A stretch of 64,000 bases of DNA from Rubritepida flocculans DSM 14296 (GCF_000425365.1 NZ_AUDH01000002.1:62001-126000), one strand, 5' to 3'. Positions 24,733-34,860 are shown, counted from the stretch's first letter. The notes: a model not told the origin generated them from the sequence alone. Made by a program: numbers and translations.

Positions 24733-26322
24733 TCAGCGCCGCATGCGGACGTGGCGCAGCTCCAGGTCCTCGGCGGCGCGCATGGTGAAGTCGGCCACCG
24801 TGTCGCGCACCGCGAAGATCTGCGGCTCCTGGTGCAGCGGGATCATCGGCACCAGCTCGCGGAAGCGCGTCCAGTAGCGCGCCGCCAGCTCCTGCCGCCG
24901 CGGGTCGTCGAGGTTGAGGGTGCCGATCTCGGCGGCCAGGCGATCCATCTCCGCGTCGCGGAAGCGGCCCCAGTTGAAGCTGCCCTCGCCCAGCAGCTCG
25001 CGCGCGGGGTTGGTGATGTCGAAGTTCCCCGGCGTCCAGCCCAGCAGGTAGAACTGGTACTCGCCCGCCGCGCCGCGCTGCAGGAAGCGGCCGAAGGGCA
25101 TGGCGTCCAGCCGGGCCTGGATGCCCGCGCGCTGCAGCATGGCGGTGGCCGCCTGGCAGATCGCCTCGTCGTTGATGTAGCGGTTGTTGGGGCAGTTCAG
25201 CGTCAGGCGGAAGCCGTTGGGATAGCCCGCCTCCGCGAGCAGCCGCCGCGCGGCGTCGAGGTCGAAGGGCAGGCGGTCGTTCAGCGCCGCCACATGGCCC
25301 GTCACCGCCGGCGCGATGGGCAGGCCCGAGGCGGTGGTGGAGCCGCGCAGCACCACGCGGGTGATCGTGTTCATGTCGATGGCGTGATAGAGCGCGCGCC
25401 GCACCCGCACGTCGCGCAGCGGGTTGGGGCGGCCGGGCTCGTCCAGGCTCTCCTCGCGCGCCACGTCCATGGCGAGGTAGATGGTGCGCGCCGTGGGGCC
25501 CTGCACGAGGCGCACGCCCTGGGCCTGCTGCACCTGCGGCACGTTCTGCAGCGGCACATGATACATCACGTCCAGCTCGCGCGAGAGGAGCGCGGCGAGG
25601 CGCGTCGGCGCCGAGGCGATGGGCCGGAACACCGCGCGGGTGATGCCGTGCTGCATCTCCGCCGCCGCCCAGTAGTTCGGGTTGGGCACGAGCACGGTGC
25701 GCTCGTCCGCCACCCGCTCCACCACGCGGAAGGGGCCGGTGCCGTTGGCGTTGAGCTGCGGGAAGGCGGTGGTCGCTCCCGGCTGGCCGGCGCGCGCCAC
25801 GGCCATGGCGTTGTTCGCCTCCACCCAGGGGCGGGACATGATGAAGAACAGCGCCAGATCCTGCAGCAGGATGGGGTTGGGCGCGCGCGTGTCCATCTCC
25901 ACCGTGTGGTCGTCGATGGCGCGCACCGCGACCACGGACTGCAGCGTATAGGCCATGTCGTTCTGGCGCACCCGCTCGGCGGACATCACCACATCGGCGG
26001 CGGTGAAGGGCTCGCCGTTGTGGAAGCGCACGTTGCGGCGCAGATGGAAGCGCCAGGTGGTGGGCGAGACGCGCTCCCACCGCTCGGCCAGGGCGGGGCG
26101 GAGCGAGCCGTCCGGCTGGCGCTTCACCAGCGGCTCATAGACGTTCTCCTTCATCGTGTTCGTCACGCCGTGGTTGTTGGCGTGCGGATCGAGGCCGAGG
26201 ATGTCGTTCGCCGTGGCCCAGGTGAAGGTCGTGGCGCCGGCCGGCAGGGCGGCGAGCGCCGCGCCGAAGATGCCGGCCAGCAGGGTGGCGCGCAGCGTGG
26301 CGCGGCCCGCGGTGTTCCGCAT
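24733..26322 (-). CDS. ABC transporter substrate-binding protein, dipeptide/oligopeptide type (SBP family 5)
   Basis: A 529-residue periplasmic binding protein. The signal peptide ends LPAGATT. The family 5 pattern follows: LDPHANNHGVTNTMKENVYEPLV, quoted by its core NHGVTNTMKENVYEPL, then RNVRFHNGEPFTAADVV and the late VPMIPLHQEP. Such proteins deliver peptides, opines or similar solutes to ABC permeases. No permease or ATPase gene is adjacent, so it is an orphan receptor here. It is divergent from an amidohydrolase gene with 82 bases between starts. The neighbouring amidohydrolase and prolyl iminopeptidase suggest peptide or amide nutrition. Confidence 0.9.
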   Translation of the reverse strand: MRNTAGRATLRATLLAGIFGAALAALPAGATTFTWATANDILGLDPHANNHGVTNTMKENVYEPLVKRQPDGSLRPALAERWERVSPTTWRFHLRRNVRFHNGEPFTAADVVMSAERVRQNDMAYTLQSVVAVRAIDDHTVEMDTRAPNPILLQDLALFFIMSRPWVEANNAMAVARAGQPGATTAFPQLNANGTGPFRVVERVADERTVLVPNPNYWAAAEMQHGITRAVFRPIASAPTRLAALLSRELDVMYHVPLQNVPQVQQAQGVRLVQGPTARTIYLAMDVAREESLDEPGRPNPLRDVRVRRALYHAIDMNTITRVVLRGSTTASGLPIAPAVTGHVAALNDRLPFDLDAARRLLAEAGYPNGFRLTLNCPNNRYINDEAICQAATAMLQRAGIQARLDAMPFGRFLQRGAAGEYQFYLLGWTPGNFDITNPARELLGEGSFNWGRFRDAEMDRLAAEIGTLNLDDPRRQELAARYWTRFRELVPMIPLHQEPQIFAVRDTVADFTMRAAEDLELRHVRMRR

Positions 26323-26339
26323 GGAGGCTCTCCCAGATG

Positions 26340-26398
26340 AAGGTGGCGAAAGATGCCGGCCCGCCCCCCTTCCGTCCAGGGGGGAGCGGCGGCACCTT
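26340..26398. promoter_or_regulatory. Symmetric inverted repeats in the divergent promoter region
   Basis: Nested arms are visible: AAGGTG (26340-26345) with CACCTT (26393-26398) outside, and CCCCCCT (26364-26370) with AGGGGGG (26378-26384) inside. They nearly fill the gap between the binding-protein gene and the amidohydrolase gene. This could be an operator shared by both genes or an mRNA hairpin ahead of the amidohydrolase. No regulator gene is adjacent. Confidence 0.35.
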
Positions 26399-26404
26399 CG
26401 CGGC

Positions 26405-27634
26405 ATGATCATCCTCGAGAACGCGACCCTGATCGACGTGCTGGCCGGCGAGCCCCGCCCCGGCACCCATGTCCTCATCGAAGGGGACACCATCCGGGAG
26501 GTGAGCGCGCGGCCCATCGCCAGCGCCGCCGCCCAGCGGCTCGACCTGCGCGGCCGCACCCTGCTGCCCGGGCTGATCGACGCGCATGTGCATGTGGTGG
26601 CCACCACGGCGAACCTCGCGCAGAACGCGCTGCTGCCCGATGCGCTGATCGCCCATCGCGCGGCCGGGATCATGCGCGAGATGCTGCACCGCGGCTTCAC
26701 CACGGTGCGCGACCTGGGCGGCGCCACGCTCGGCCTGCGCCTCGCCTGGGAAGAAGGCCTGTTCGAGGGCCCGCGCCTCGTGCTCTGCGGCAAGGCGCTC
26801 TCGCAGACCGGCGGGCACAGCGATTTCCGCGGCCGGCACGACACGCGCGGCACGGGTTTCTTCGAGGCGCGGCTCGGCATGCTGGGCCGCATCGTGGACG
26901 GCGAGGCGGAGGTGCGCCGCGCCTGCCGCGAGGAGATCAAGGCCGGCGCCGACTACATCAAGGTGATGGCCAATGGCGGCGTCGCCTCGCCGGTGGACCC
27001 CATCGCCTTCCTCGGCTTCAGCGAGGGCGAGCTGCGCGCGGCGGTGGAGGAGGCGCGCATGGCGCAGACCTACGTGGCCGCGCATCTCTACACCGACGAG
27101 GCGATCTCCCGCGCCGTGCGCTGCGGGGTTCTGAGCCTCGAGCACTGCAACCTCATCACCGAGGAGACGGCGCGCGTCGCGGCGGCGGCGGGCTGCATCG
27201 CCTGCCCCACCCTCGTCACCTACGAGGCGCTGAAGGAGGAGGGCGCCGCGCTCGGCCTCGGGCCGGAGAGCGTCGCGAAGATCGACACGGTGCGCGTGGC
27301 CGGCCTGCACTCGCTCGAGGTGATGAGCCGCGCGGGGCTGACGATGGCCTTCGGCACGGATCTGCTGGGCCCGATGCACCGCCACCAGTCGGAGGAGTTC
27401 GTGATCCGCCGCCGCGTGCTGCCGGCGATGGAGGTGATCCGCTCCGCCACCCTCTACGCGGCGAAGCTGCTCAGGATGGAGGGGAGGATCGGCGTGGTGG
27501 CCGAGGGCGCCTTCGCCGATCTCGTGGTGGTGGAGGGCGACCCGCTGCAGGACATGGCGCTGCTGACGCATCAGGGCGCGCACATGCCGCTCATCATGCA
27601 GGGCGGGCGCGCGGTGAAGAACGCGCTGCGCTGA
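26405..27634 (+). CDS. Metal-dependent amidohydrolase family protein
   Basis: A 409-residue hydrolase of the imidazolonepropionase-like/Xaa-Pro dipeptidase-like branch. Metal ligands of a binuclear site are visible: LIDAHVHV, the bridging Lys in ADYIKVMANGG, the His of YVAAHLY, the His of LEHCN and the Asp of MAFGTDLLG. N- and C-terminal beta segments (VLAGEPRPG and GAFADLVVVEGDPL) form the composite sandwich domain. There is no signal peptide, so it is cytoplasmic. It probably cleaves an N-acyl or prolyl dipeptide brought in by the divergent binding protein (inference). It starts at ATG 26405. Confidence 0.88.
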   Translation: MIILENATLIDVLAGEPRPGTHVLIEGDTIREVSARPIASAAAQRLDLRGRTLLPGLIDAHVHVVATTANLAQNALLPDALIAHRAAGIMREMLHRGFTTVRDLGGATLGLRLAWEEGLFEGPRLVLCGKALSQTGGHSDFRGRHDTRGTGFFEARLGMLGRIVDGEAEVRRACREEIKAGADYIKVMANGGVASPVDPIAFLGFSEGELRAAVEEARMAQTYVAAHLYTDEAISRAVRCGVLSLEHCNLITEETARVAAAAGCIACPTLVTYEALKEEGAALGLGPESVAKIDTVRVAGLHSLEVMSRAGLTMAFGTDLLGPMHRHQSEEFVIRRRVLPAMEVIRSATLYAAKLLRMEGRIGVVAEGAFADLVVVEGDPLQDMALLTHQGAHMPLIMQGGRAVKNALR

Positions 27635-27644
27635 ACCCGCCCGC

Positions 27645-28592
27645 TCAGCGCCGCCGGAAGCGCTCCACCGCGGCGACCAGGGCGGTGCGGATGCCGGGCT
27701 CCAGCGCGGAATGCCCGGCGTCGGGCACGATGGTCAGCCGCGCGCGCGGCCAGGCGGCGGCGAGTTCGAAGGCCGTCTCGCCGGGGCAGACCATGTCGTA
27801 GCGGCCCTGGATGATCTCGGCGGGGATGTGCGCCACGCGGTCCATGTGCGCGAGCAGCCCGCCCTCGGGCAGGAAGAGCCGGTGCGCGAAGTAGTGCGCC
27901 TCGATGCGCGCGAGGCCGAGCGCCGTGCGGTCCTGCGCGAAGGAGGCCACCGTCTCGGGCGAGGGCAGCAGCGTGGAGCAGGAGCCCTCGTAATGGCTCC
28001 AGGCGCGCGCGGCGGGCAGGTGCACGGCGGGGTCGGGGTCGGTCAGGCGGCGGAGATAGGCGCTGAGCAGATCGTGGCGCTCCTCGGGCGCCACATGCTC
28101 GGCGAAGGCGGCCCAGGCGTCGGGGAAGAAGCGGCGCAGCCCGTAGAGGAACCACTCCACCTCCGCGTCGCGGCCGAGGAAGACGCCGCGCAGCACGCAG
28201 CCCGTCACCCGCTCGGGATGCGCCTGGGCGTAGGCGAGCGCGAGGGTGGAACCCCAGGAACCGCCGAAGAGCAGCCAGCGCTCCACGCCGAGGAAGCGGC
28301 GCAGCGTCTCGATGTCCTCCACCAGATGCGGGGTGGTGTTGGCGTGCAGCTCGCCCAAGGGGCGGGAACGGCCCGCGCCGCGCTGGTCGAAGACGACGAG
28401 CCGCCAGTGCGTGGGGTCGAAGAAGCGGCGGTGCACCGCGCCCGCCCCCGCGCCCGGCCCGCCATGCAGGAACAGAACGGGCTGGCCGCGCGGGTTGCCC
28501 ACCTGCTCCCAGTACATCACATGGCCGTCGCCCAGCGGCAGCAGGCCGGTCTCGAAGGGGGCGATGTCGGGGAAGAGGTCGCCGCGGGGCAT
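27645..28592 (-). CDS. pip: Prolyl iminopeptidase
   Basis: Removes N-terminal proline from peptides in the cytoplasm. The 315-residue alpha/beta hydrolase shows the oxyanion motif HGGPG (43-47), DQRGAGRSRP, the nucleophile elbow FGGSWGSTLAL (Ser112), the acid in QGRYDMVCPG and His in DAGHSALE. Length and motifs match the bacterial S33 family. It is convergent with the amidohydrolase gene, with 10 bases between stops. Confidence 0.94.
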   Translation of the reverse strand: MPRGDLFPDIAPFETGLLPLGDGHVMYWEQVGNPRGQPVLFLHGGPGAGAGAVHRRFFDPTHWRLVVFDQRGAGRSRPLGELHANTTPHLVEDIETLRRFLGVERWLLFGGSWGSTLALAYAQAHPERVTGCVLRGVFLGRDAEVEWFLYGLRRFFPDAWAAFAEHVAPEERHDLLSAYLRRLTDPDPAVHLPAARAWSHYEGSCSTLLPSPETVASFAQDRTALGLARIEAHYFAHRLFLPEGGLLAHMDRVAHIPAEIIQGRYDMVCPGETAFELAAAWPRARLTIVPDAGHSALEPGIRTALVAAVERFRRR

Positions 28593-28682
28593 GGCTCTTT
28601 ATCAGACGCCCGGGGGTGCGGGGCAACGGTTTCGCGCGCTTTCCCCCTTCGCCTCGCGGGGGTTCGGCCCTACCTTGCGGCA

Positions 28683-29435
28683 ATGGCTCAACAGCGTCCG
28701 GGAGCATCCGCGGCCCCCACGGCGCCCGCCGGCGTGATCTGCGCCGTGTGCGGGACGGAAAGCCGCCAGATCCTGTTCCGGCCCAGCGCGCCGGAGCAGG
28801 CGCCCGACCTCGACCTGCGCCCCGGCCAGCCGCTGCGCGCCACCATGGGGCGCTGGCTGCAGCAATGCCCGAATTGCGGCTATGCCGCGCCCGACATCAG
28901 CGAGGCCCACCCGGCCGCCGCGCAGGCCGTGGCGGCGGCGAATTTCCGCGCCCTGCTGAATGAGGCCTCGCACCCGCCGCTGGCGCGGCGCTTCCTCGCC
29001 TGGGCGCTGGTGCTCGAGGAGACGGGCGCGCTGCATGCCGCCGCCGAAGCGACGCTCCAGGCCGCCTGGACGGCCGATGACCTGGGCCGGCCCGAGCTCG
29101 CCCGCGCCTTCCGCCTCGACGCGGTGGCGCTCTGGCGCAGCGGCCCCCCGCTCGACGCCGAGCAGACGGTTCGGGTGGTGGACGCGCTGCGCCGCGCCGA
29201 GGAGTGGGAGGACGCGGCCAACACCGCCCGCGCCCTGCTGCGCGAGAACCCGCCCGAGGCGGTGGCGCAGGTGCTGGCCCTCGAGCTGCGGCTGATCGAG
29301 GCGCGGGATGCGGCGCGGCACAGCGTCGCCTCCGCCCTGCCGCCGCCGGCGCGCCGCCCGCATGTCTCGCACCAGGGCAGCGTGCGGCGGGGCGAGGGGT
29401 TGCTGGGCTGGCTGCGGCGCCTGTTCCGCCGCTGA
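28683..29435 (+). CDS. Zinc-ribbon protein with helical C-terminal region, unknown function
   Basis: A 250-residue protein. CAVC near residue 20 and [10 protein letters not shown] near residue 62 form a likely four-cysteine zinc site, similar in layout to DUF2225-type proteins. The rest is alpha-helical with TPR-like alternation ([21 protein letters not shown] is typical; core [11 protein letters not shown]). It ends in a basic amphipathic tail ([11 protein letters not shown]) that may touch membrane or nucleic acid. No signal peptide is present. Its stop overlaps the start region of the endonuclease V gene. Confidence 0.7.
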   Translation: MAQQRPGASAAPTAPAGVICAVCGTESRQILFRPSAPEQAPDLDLRPGQPLRATMGRWLQQCPNCGYAAPDISEAHPAAAQAVAAANFRALLNEASHPPLARRFLAWALVLEETGALHAAAEATLQAAWTADDLGRPELARAFRLDAVALWRSGPPLDAEQTVRVVDALRRAEEWEDAANTARALLRENPPEAVAQVLALELRLIEARDAARHSVASALPPPARRPHVSHQGSVRRGEGLLGWLRRLFRR

Positions 29436-30091
29436 ACCTCGCCGCGCTGCGGGCCCGGCAGGCGGCGCTGGCCGCGCGGGTGATCCGCGCCGATGCGCTG
29501 GGGCCGGTGCGGCGCATCGCGGGGGTGGATGTCTCGGCCTCCCGCTTCGATCCCGCCCGGCGCGTCCATGCGGCCGCCGTGCTGCTCGAGTGGCCCTCGC
29601 TGGCCCTGCTGGCGCGGGCGGGGGCGAGCCTGCCCGCACCGCTGCCCTACATCCCCGGCCTGCTCGGCTTCCGCGAGGCGCCGGCGGTGATGGAGGCCCT
29701 GGCGCGCCTGCCCGAACGGCCCGACCTGCTGATGGTGGACGGGCAGGGCATCGCGCATCCGCGGCGCTGCGGCCTGGCCGCGCATCTGGGCGTGCTGCTC
29801 GATCTGCCGAGCATCGGGGTCGCGAAATCCCGCCTCATCGGCGCGCCGGAGGGGCCGCTCGGGGCCGCGCCCGGCGCCTGGGTGCGGCTTCTGGACGGCG
29901 GCGAGGTGGTGGGCGCGCTGCTGCGCTCCCGCGCGCGGGCGAACCCGCTGCTCGTTTCGATCGGGCATAGCGTCTCGCTGGAGACGGCGCTCGGCTGGGT
30001 GCGCGCCACGCTGCGCCGGCACCGCCTGCCCGAGCCCACGCGCCTCGCCCATGCGGCAGCCGCCATGGTGCGGCGCGGCGAGGCGCTGTAG
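29432..30091 (+). CDS. nfi: Endonuclease V
   Basis: Cuts DNA or RNA near deaminated bases (inosine). The active-site acids align with E. coli Nfi: Asp33 in IAGVDVS, Glu82 in GFREAP and Asp103 in [12 protein letters not shown]. The substrate wedge is in [10 protein letters not shown]. The start is unusual. The conserved N-terminus (NLAALRARQ, matching DLASLRAQQ) has no ATG, GTG or TTG before it, only a CTG at 29432 that overlaps the previous stop (CTGA). GTG 29480 would drop 16 conserved residues. The Gln in DGQG replaces the His of E. coli DGHG. Confidence 0.88.
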   Translation: MNLAALRARQAALAARVIRADALGPVRRIAGVDVSASRFDPARRVHAAAVLLEWPSLALLARAGASLPAPLPYIPGLLGFREAPAVMEALARLPERPDLLMVDGQGIAHPRRCGLAAHLGVLLDLPSIGVAKSRLIGAPEGPLGAAPGAWVRLLDGGEVVGALLRSRARANPLLVSIGHSVSLETALGWVRATLRRHRLPEPTRLAHAAAAMVRRGEAL

Positions 30092-30101
30092 GCTCCGCGC
30101 C

Positions 30102-30440
30102 ATGCAGAGACTCTGGATCTCCGCCGCCGGCCTCTTCGGCGCGGCCGCCGTGGTGCTCTCCGCGCTGGCGGCGCATGCCGATCTCGCGGCGCGCGGCATG
30201 GTGCAGAACGTGGCGATGATCCTGGGCTGGCACGCGCCGGCGCTGCTCGCCCTCGCGCTGTGGAACCGGCGCGGCGGGGATGCGGCGGCGGCGCTGCTGC
30301 TGGCGGGGGGCGTGCTGTTCTCGGGCGCGGTGCTGCTGCGCGCCTTCGCCGATGTCTCGCTCGGCCCCGTCGCGCCCATCGGCGGCTTCCTGATGATCGC
30401 GGGCTGGCTCTGGCTGGCGCTGGCGGCGTGGAGGCGGTGA
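30102..30440 (+). CDS. DUF423 family membrane protein
   Basis: A 112-residue inner-membrane protein with four hydrophobic helices. It has the family features GLFGAAAVVLSALAAHA near the N-terminus, and GGVLFSGAVLLRAF with LGPVAPIGGFLMIAGWL in the second half. The function is unknown. E. coli homologue YgdD is encoded next to rlmM, and the same neighbour follows here, overlapping its stop. That supports the call and points to a conserved but unexplained link. Confidence 0.85.
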   Translation: MQRLWISAAGLFGAAAVVLSALAAHADLAARGMVQNVAMILGWHAPALLALALWNRRGGDAAAALLLAGGVLFSGAVLLRAFADVSLGPVAPIGGFLMIAGWLWLALAAWRR

Positions 30441-31333
30441 TCCGCGCGGCCTATCTGGCCGATGCGGGCTATGAGGAGGCGCTGGCGGAGGAGTTGCGGC
30501 GCTCGGGCCGCGGCATCGCGCGCTGGCACGGGCTGCTCGCCCTCTCGCCCGACCCGCCCGCCCCCGCCGCCTGGGCGCTGGAGGTGTGGGATTCGCCGCG
30601 CGGGATTCCCGCCCCCTCCATCAAGGCGGCGGCGGATGCGCTGCGCGCCATCCAGCGCAACTGGAGCCTGGTTCCCGGCGCGCACCACCGCCGCGCCGCG
30701 CTGATCGAGGCGCGGCTGCCGCCGGTCAAGGCGCGGCCGCTCGTCTTTCCCGAGCCGCCGCCCGCCTCGCATCTGGGGGGCTGGGCGCTGCTGGAGCCGG
30801 AGCTGATCCTGGCCTCGCCGACCAAATCCTCGCCCTTTCCGGGCGGCGTCGTGCGCTTCGTGGAGGACCGCGAGGGCCCGCCCTCCCGCGCCTATCTCAA
30901 GCTCTGGGAGGCGCTGACGCGGCTCGGCCGCCATCCGCAGCCGGGGGAGCGCTGCCTCGACCTCGGCGCCTCCCCGGGCGGCTGGAGCTGGGCGCTGGCG
31001 CGGCTCGGCGCGCGGGTGCGGGCGGTGGACAAGGCGCCGCTCGATCCGCGCGTGCTGGCCATGCCGGGCGTGGAATGGGTGCAGGAGAGCGCCTTCGCCC
31101 TCTCGCCCGAGCCGGTGGAGTGGCTGTTCAGCGACGTGATCTGCTACCCCGCGCGGCTGCTGGCGCTGGTGCGGCGCTGGCTGCCCGTGGCGCGCAACCT
31201 CGTCTGCACCGTGAAGTTCCAGGGCCCGACGGACCACGACATCGCCGCGGAGTTCGCGGCGATCCCGGGTGCGGCGGTGTTCCACGGCGCGCACAACAAG
31301 CATGAGCTGACCTTCGCGCGGCTCGCCCTATAG
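30437..31333 (+). CDS. FtsJ-like SAM-dependent methyltransferase, RlmM type
   Basis: A 298-residue protein from a GTG that overlaps the DUF423 stop; GTG 30428 is an alternative. An N-terminal region (about residues 1-140) has a THUMP-like position. The Rossmann-fold methyltransferase has Lys155 (LKLWEAL), the SAM motif LDLGASPGGWSWAL, Asp in LFSDVICYP and Lys in CTVKFQGPTDHD, giving the KDK(E) set of 2'-O-ribose methyltransferases. E. coli RlmM (366 residues) modifies C2498 of 23S rRNA. This protein is shorter, so the same target is likely but not proven. Confidence 0.85.
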   Translation: MIRAAYLADAGYEEALAEELRRSGRGIARWHGLLALSPDPPAPAAWALEVWDSPRGIPAPSIKAAADALRAIQRNWSLVPGAHHRRAALIEARLPPVKARPLVFPEPPPASHLGGWALLEPELILASPTKSSPFPGGVVRFVEDREGPPSRAYLKLWEALTRLGRHPQPGERCLDLGASPGGWSWALARLGARVRAVDKAPLDPRVLAMPGVEWVQESAFALSPEPVEWLFSDVICYPARLLALVRRWLPVARNLVCTVKFQGPTDHDIAAEFAAIPGAAVFHGAHNKHELTFARLAL

Positions 31334-32029
31334 GCTCGCCTGCGCCGCCTCGATGCGCGCCTCCAGCGCGGGCAGGAGTTCCCCGCGCGGCAGGCCGGGC
31401 GGGATGGGCGGCAGCACGCGCAGCAGGATTTCGCCCGGGCGCTTGAGGAAGCTGCGCCGGCCCCAGACGCGGCCGCTGTTCGTCGCCACGGGGATCACCG
31501 GCAGGCCGGTGGCCTGGGCCAGCGCCACCACGCCGGGCTGATAGGGCGCGCGCGCGCCGGGGGCCACGCGCGTGCCCTCGGGGAAGATGACGATCTGCCG
31601 GCCCTCGGCCGCCGCCGCGCGGGCCTCGTGCAGCATGCCGCGCAGCGCCTTCGCCCCGCCCTGGCGGTCCACGCCGATCATGCCGGCATGGCGCGCGTGC
31701 CAGCCCCAGACGGGGATGCGGAACAGCTCGGCCTTCAGCACATAGACGGCATCCGGCAGCAGGGTGAACCAGACGATGGTGTCGAAGGCCGACTGGTGCT
31801 TGGCCGCGATCAGCGCGGGGCCCTGCGCGGGCAGATGCTCGCGCCCCTCCACGCGCAGCCGCACGCCGCAGATCGCACGCAGCAGCGCCACCACGGCCCT
31901 TGCCCAGAGCCGCACCACCGCGAGCGTCCAGCGCCGCGGCGCCGCCAGCAGCGGCAGGAAGACGAGGCAGGCGAGCGCGGTGAGGCCGAAGAAGGCCGCG
32001 TTGAACAGCAGCGAGCGCAGCAGCAGCAT
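31328..32029 (-). CDS. 1-acyl-sn-glycerol-3-phosphate acyltransferase (PlsC family)
   Basis: Transfers a second acyl chain to lysophosphatidic acid at the inner membrane. The 233-residue protein has an N-terminal hydrophobic anchor and the HX4D catalytic motif in AKHQSAFDTI (His78, Asp83). The phosphate-binding motif is IFPEGTRVAPG, followed by VPVATNSGRVWG-like residues before a basic stretch. It overlaps kup by ATGA and its stop overlaps the convergent methyltransferase stop within the palindrome CTATAG. Confidence 0.9.
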   Translation of the reverse strand: MLLLRSLLFNAAFFGLTALACLVFLPLLAAPRRWTLAVVRLWARAVVALLRAICGVRLRVEGREHLPAQGPALIAAKHQSAFDTIVWFTLLPDAVYVLKAELFRIPVWGWHARHAGMIGVDRQGGAKALRGMLHEARAAAAEGRQIVIFPEGTRVAPGARAPYQPGVVALAQATGLPVIPVATNSGRVWGRRSFLKRPGEILLRVLPPIPPGLPRGELLPALEARIEAAQASL

Positions 32030-33966
32030 CAGATGGCCACGCGCACGCCGAGCTCCACCACGCGGTCGGAGGGGATCTTGAAGAACTCGGTGGCCGGCAC
32101 CGAGTTGCGGCTGAGCAGCGTGAACAGCCATTGCTGCCAGCGCGCCATGCGCGGCACGGCGGCCGCCACGATGGTCTCGCGGCCGAGGAAATAGCTGGCC
32201 TGCATCGCCTCGTAGGCGATCAGCCCGGCGGCGGCGAGGCGCTCCAGCTCGCGCGGGATGTTGGGGCTTTCCTGGAAGCCGTAGCGCAGCAGCACGCGGT
32301 GGATGCCGGGGGCGAGCTCCGTCACCTCCGCGCGCCGCTCGGGGCCGACCTGGGGGATGTCCTCGCCCAGCACGGTGACGAACAGCACGCGCTCGTGCAG
32401 CACCTTGTTGTGCTTGAGGTTGTGCAGCAGCGCGCCGGGCAGGTAGTCGGCCTGGCCGGTCATGAAGACGGCGATGCCCGGCACCCGCGTGGTGCGCGAC
32501 TGCGGCAGCCGCGCGAGGAAGGACTTGAGCGGCAGGCTGTCCTGCCGGAAGCGGGCGAAGAGCAGGGTGCGCCCGCGCCACCAGGTGAACATCAGCGTGA
32601 AGGCCGCGGCGCCGATGATCACGGGCACATAGCCGCCCTCGGGGATCTTCAGCGCGGTCGAGACGAAATAGGCCGCATCCAGCAGCAGCAGCGGCGCGAA
32701 AACGAGCGCCACCAGCGCCCGGCTCCAGCCGAACTGCCGGCGGAACACCAGCAGCGCGAGGAAGGAGGTGCACAGGAAGGTGCCCGTGACCGCGAGCCCG
32801 TAGGCGGCGGCCAGGCTGTCGCTGTCCTTGAACTCCAGCACCAGGATGATCACGCCGATGAGCAGGGCGAAGTTCACCTGGGGCATGTAGATCTGCCCCT
32901 CCTCCGTCGCGCTGGTGTGGCGCACCACGAGGCGCGGCGAGAAGCCGAGCTGCACGCATTGCCGCGCGATGGAATAGGCGCCCGAGATCATCGCCTGGCT
33001 CGCGATGATCGTCGCCGCGGTGGCGAGCGCGACGAGGAAGGGCCGGAACCAGTCGGGCGAGAGCAGGTAGAAGGGGTTCTCGATGGCCTCCGGCTCGCGC
33101 AGCAGCAGCGCGCCCTGGCCGAAATAGTTGAGCGCGAGCGCCGGCAGCACGAAGAACACCCAGGCGACGCGGATCGGGCGGCGGCCGAAATGCCCCATGT
33201 CGGCATAGAGCGCCTCGGCCCCCGTCACCGCCAGCACCACCGCGCCCATCGCGATGAAGGCGGCGAGGTGGTAGTGCGCGCAGAAGACCGCCGCGTGCCA
33301 GGGGTTGAGGGCGAGGAACACCTCCGGGTTGCGCAGCGTCTCGAGGAGGCCGAGCACCGCGAGGGTGCCGAACCACAGGGCGCAGACCGGCCCGAACACC
33401 CAGCCCATGCTGCCCGTGCCGCGATACTGCACGAGGAAGAGCGCGAGCAGCACGATCAGGGTGAGCGGGATCACCGCGCCCTCGAACACCGGGTCGATGA
33501 CCTTCAGCCCCTCGACGGCCGAGAGCACCGAGATGGCCGGGGTGATCATGCCATCGCCGAAGAAGAGCGCCGCGCCGGTGATGCCGAGGACGGCGATGGT
33601 CAGCCGCCCGCGCTCGGTCTGCGCCGTGCGCTGGGCGAGCGCCATCAGCGCCATGATCCCGCCCTCGCCGCGGTTGTCGGCGCGCAGGATGAACAGCACG
33701 TATTTCACCGTGACCGTCAGCATCAGCGCCCAGAAGATGAGCGAGAGGATGCCGAGGATCTCCCAGCGCTCGATGCCCCCCTCGGTGAAATGGGAGAGCG
33801 CGGCGCGCAGCGCGTAGAGGGGCGAGGTGCCGATGTCGCCATACACCACGCCCAGCACGCCGAAGAGCGAGGCGGCGGTGAGCCTGCCCGAGGCGCCACC
33901 CGGTCCGGACACGTCAGCACTCCATGCGAGAGAGGCGCGCGGAGCTAGCCCCGCGCGCCGCGCCAT
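32029..33966 (-). CDS. kup: Low-affinity potassium uptake protein Kup
   Basis: A potassium/proton symporter of the KUP/HAK/KT family. The 645-residue protein has about 12 helices in the first 450 residues. It has the family signature [16 protein letters not shown] near residue 40, [19 protein letters not shown], and [13 protein letters not shown] cytoplasmic C-terminal domain follows with [21 protein letters not shown], quoted by its core [12 protein letters not shown]. The N-terminus may be a few residues too long, since the conserved part begins near residue 27. plsC overlaps its stop by ATGA. Confidence 0.95.
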   Translation of the reverse strand: MARRAGLAPRASLAWSADVSGPGGASGRLTAASLFGVLGVVYGDIGTSPLYALRAALSHFTEGGIERWEILGILSLIFWALMLTVTVKYVLFILRADNRGEGGIMALMALAQRTAQTERGRLTIAVLGITGAALFFGDGMITPAISVLSAVEGLKVIDPVFEGAVIPLTLIVLLALFLVQYRGTGSMGWVFGPVCALWFGTLAVLGLLETLRNPEVFLALNPWHAAVFCAHYHLAAFIAMGAVVLAVTGAEALYADMGHFGRRPIRVAWVFFVLPALALNYFGQGALLLREPEAIENPFYLLSPDWFRPFLVALATAATIIASQAMISGAYSIARQCVQLGFSPRLVVRHTSATEEGQIYMPQVNFALLIGVIILVLEFKDSDSLAAAYGLAVTGTFLCTSFLALLVFRRQFGWSRALVALVFAPLLLLDAAYFVSTALKIPEGGYVPVIIGAAAFTLMFTWWRGRTLLFARFRQDSLPLKSFLARLPQSRTTRVPGIAVFMTGQADYLPGALLHNLKHNKVLHERVLFVTVLGEDIPQVGPERRAEVTELAPGIHRVLLRYGFQESPNIPRELERLAAAGLIAYEAMQASYFLGRETIVAAAVPRMARWQQWLFTLLSRNSVPATEFFKIPSDRVVELGVRVAI

Positions 33967-34016
33967 TCAAACCATCGGGCCGCATGGCTGCCTTGCGCCC
34001 GCGCAAGCCCGTCCGG

Positions 34017-34799
34017 TCAATGCCCGCGCAGGATCTGGCTGAGGAAGAGCTGCAGCCGCTCGGTCTTCGGGTTGCCGAAGATCTCCTGCGGCGTGCCCTG
34101 CTCCACGATCTCGCCGCGGTCCATGAACACCACGCGGTCCGCCACCTGGCGGGCGAAGCCCATCTCGTGGGTGACGCAGATCATGGTCATCCCCGTGGCG
34201 GCGAGCTCCACCATGGTGTCCAGCACCTCCTTGATCATCTCGGGGTCCAGGGCGGAGGTGGGCTCGTCGAACAGCATGATCTTCGGCTGCATGCAGAGCG
34301 CGCGGGCGATGGCCACGCGCTGCTGCTGCCCGCCCGAGAGCTGCCCCGGATACTTGTGCGCCTGTTCGGGGATGCGCACGCGGGTGAGGTACTCCATGGC
34401 GAGCTCCTCGGCCTGCTTCTTGGGCATCTTGCGCACCCAGATGGGCGCCAGCGTGCAGTTCTCGAGGATGGTGAGGTGCGGGAAGAGGTTGAAGGACTGG
34501 AACACCATGCCGACCTCGCGGCGGATGGCGTCCAGGCTGCGCAGATCGTCCGTCAGCTCGATGCCGTCCACGACGATGCGCCCCTCCTGGTGCTCCTCCA
34601 GGCGGTTGATGCAGCGGATCAGGGTGGATTTGCCCGAGCCCGAGGGGCCGCAGACCACCACCCGCTCGCCGGTGGCGACCTGCATGGACACGTCGCGCAG
34701 CACATGCAGCGCGCCGAACCATTTGTTCACGCGCTCGAGCAGGATGGCGGGCGGCGCGTCGGCGCGCACCGAGGAGGCGAGGGTTTCGGCGGCGGACAT
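34017..34799 (-). CDS. aapP: General L-amino acid ABC transporter ATP-binding protein AapP
   Basis: A 260-residue ATPase of the polar amino acid family that drives AapQM. It has Walker [11 protein letters not shown]-loop [12 protein letters not shown], signature LSGGQQQR, Walker [13 protein letters not shown] and H-loop [10 protein letters not shown] 34799 gives the MSAAETL start; more upstream frames run into the intergenic space. It is the last gene of the minus-strand order aapJ, aapQ, aapM, aapP, which is the Rhizobium/Rhodobacter arrangement. Confidence 0.94.
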   Translation of the reverse strand: MSAAETLASSVRADAPPAILLERVNKWFGALHVLRDVSMQVATGERVVVCGPSGSGKSTLIRCINRLEEHQEGRIVVDGIELTDDLRSLDAIRREVGMVFQSFNLFPHLTILENCTLAPIWVRKMPKKQAEELAMEYLTRVRIPEQAHKYPGQLSGGQQQRVAIARALCMQPKIMLFDEPTSALDPEMIKEVLDTMVELAATGMTMICVTHEMGFARQVADRVVFMDRGEIVEQGTPQEIFGNPKTERLQLFLSQILRGH

Positions 34800-34860
34800 G
34801 GCTTCGGTCGGCTCCCGAGCGAAAGAGTGAAACGGCCCCTGTGCTTGGCGTCCGCCGGTT

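Noticed and set aside
31328-31333. CTATAG palindrome at a convergent junction, considered as a binding site
   Set aside because: It is simply the overlap of two stop codons (TAG on both strands).
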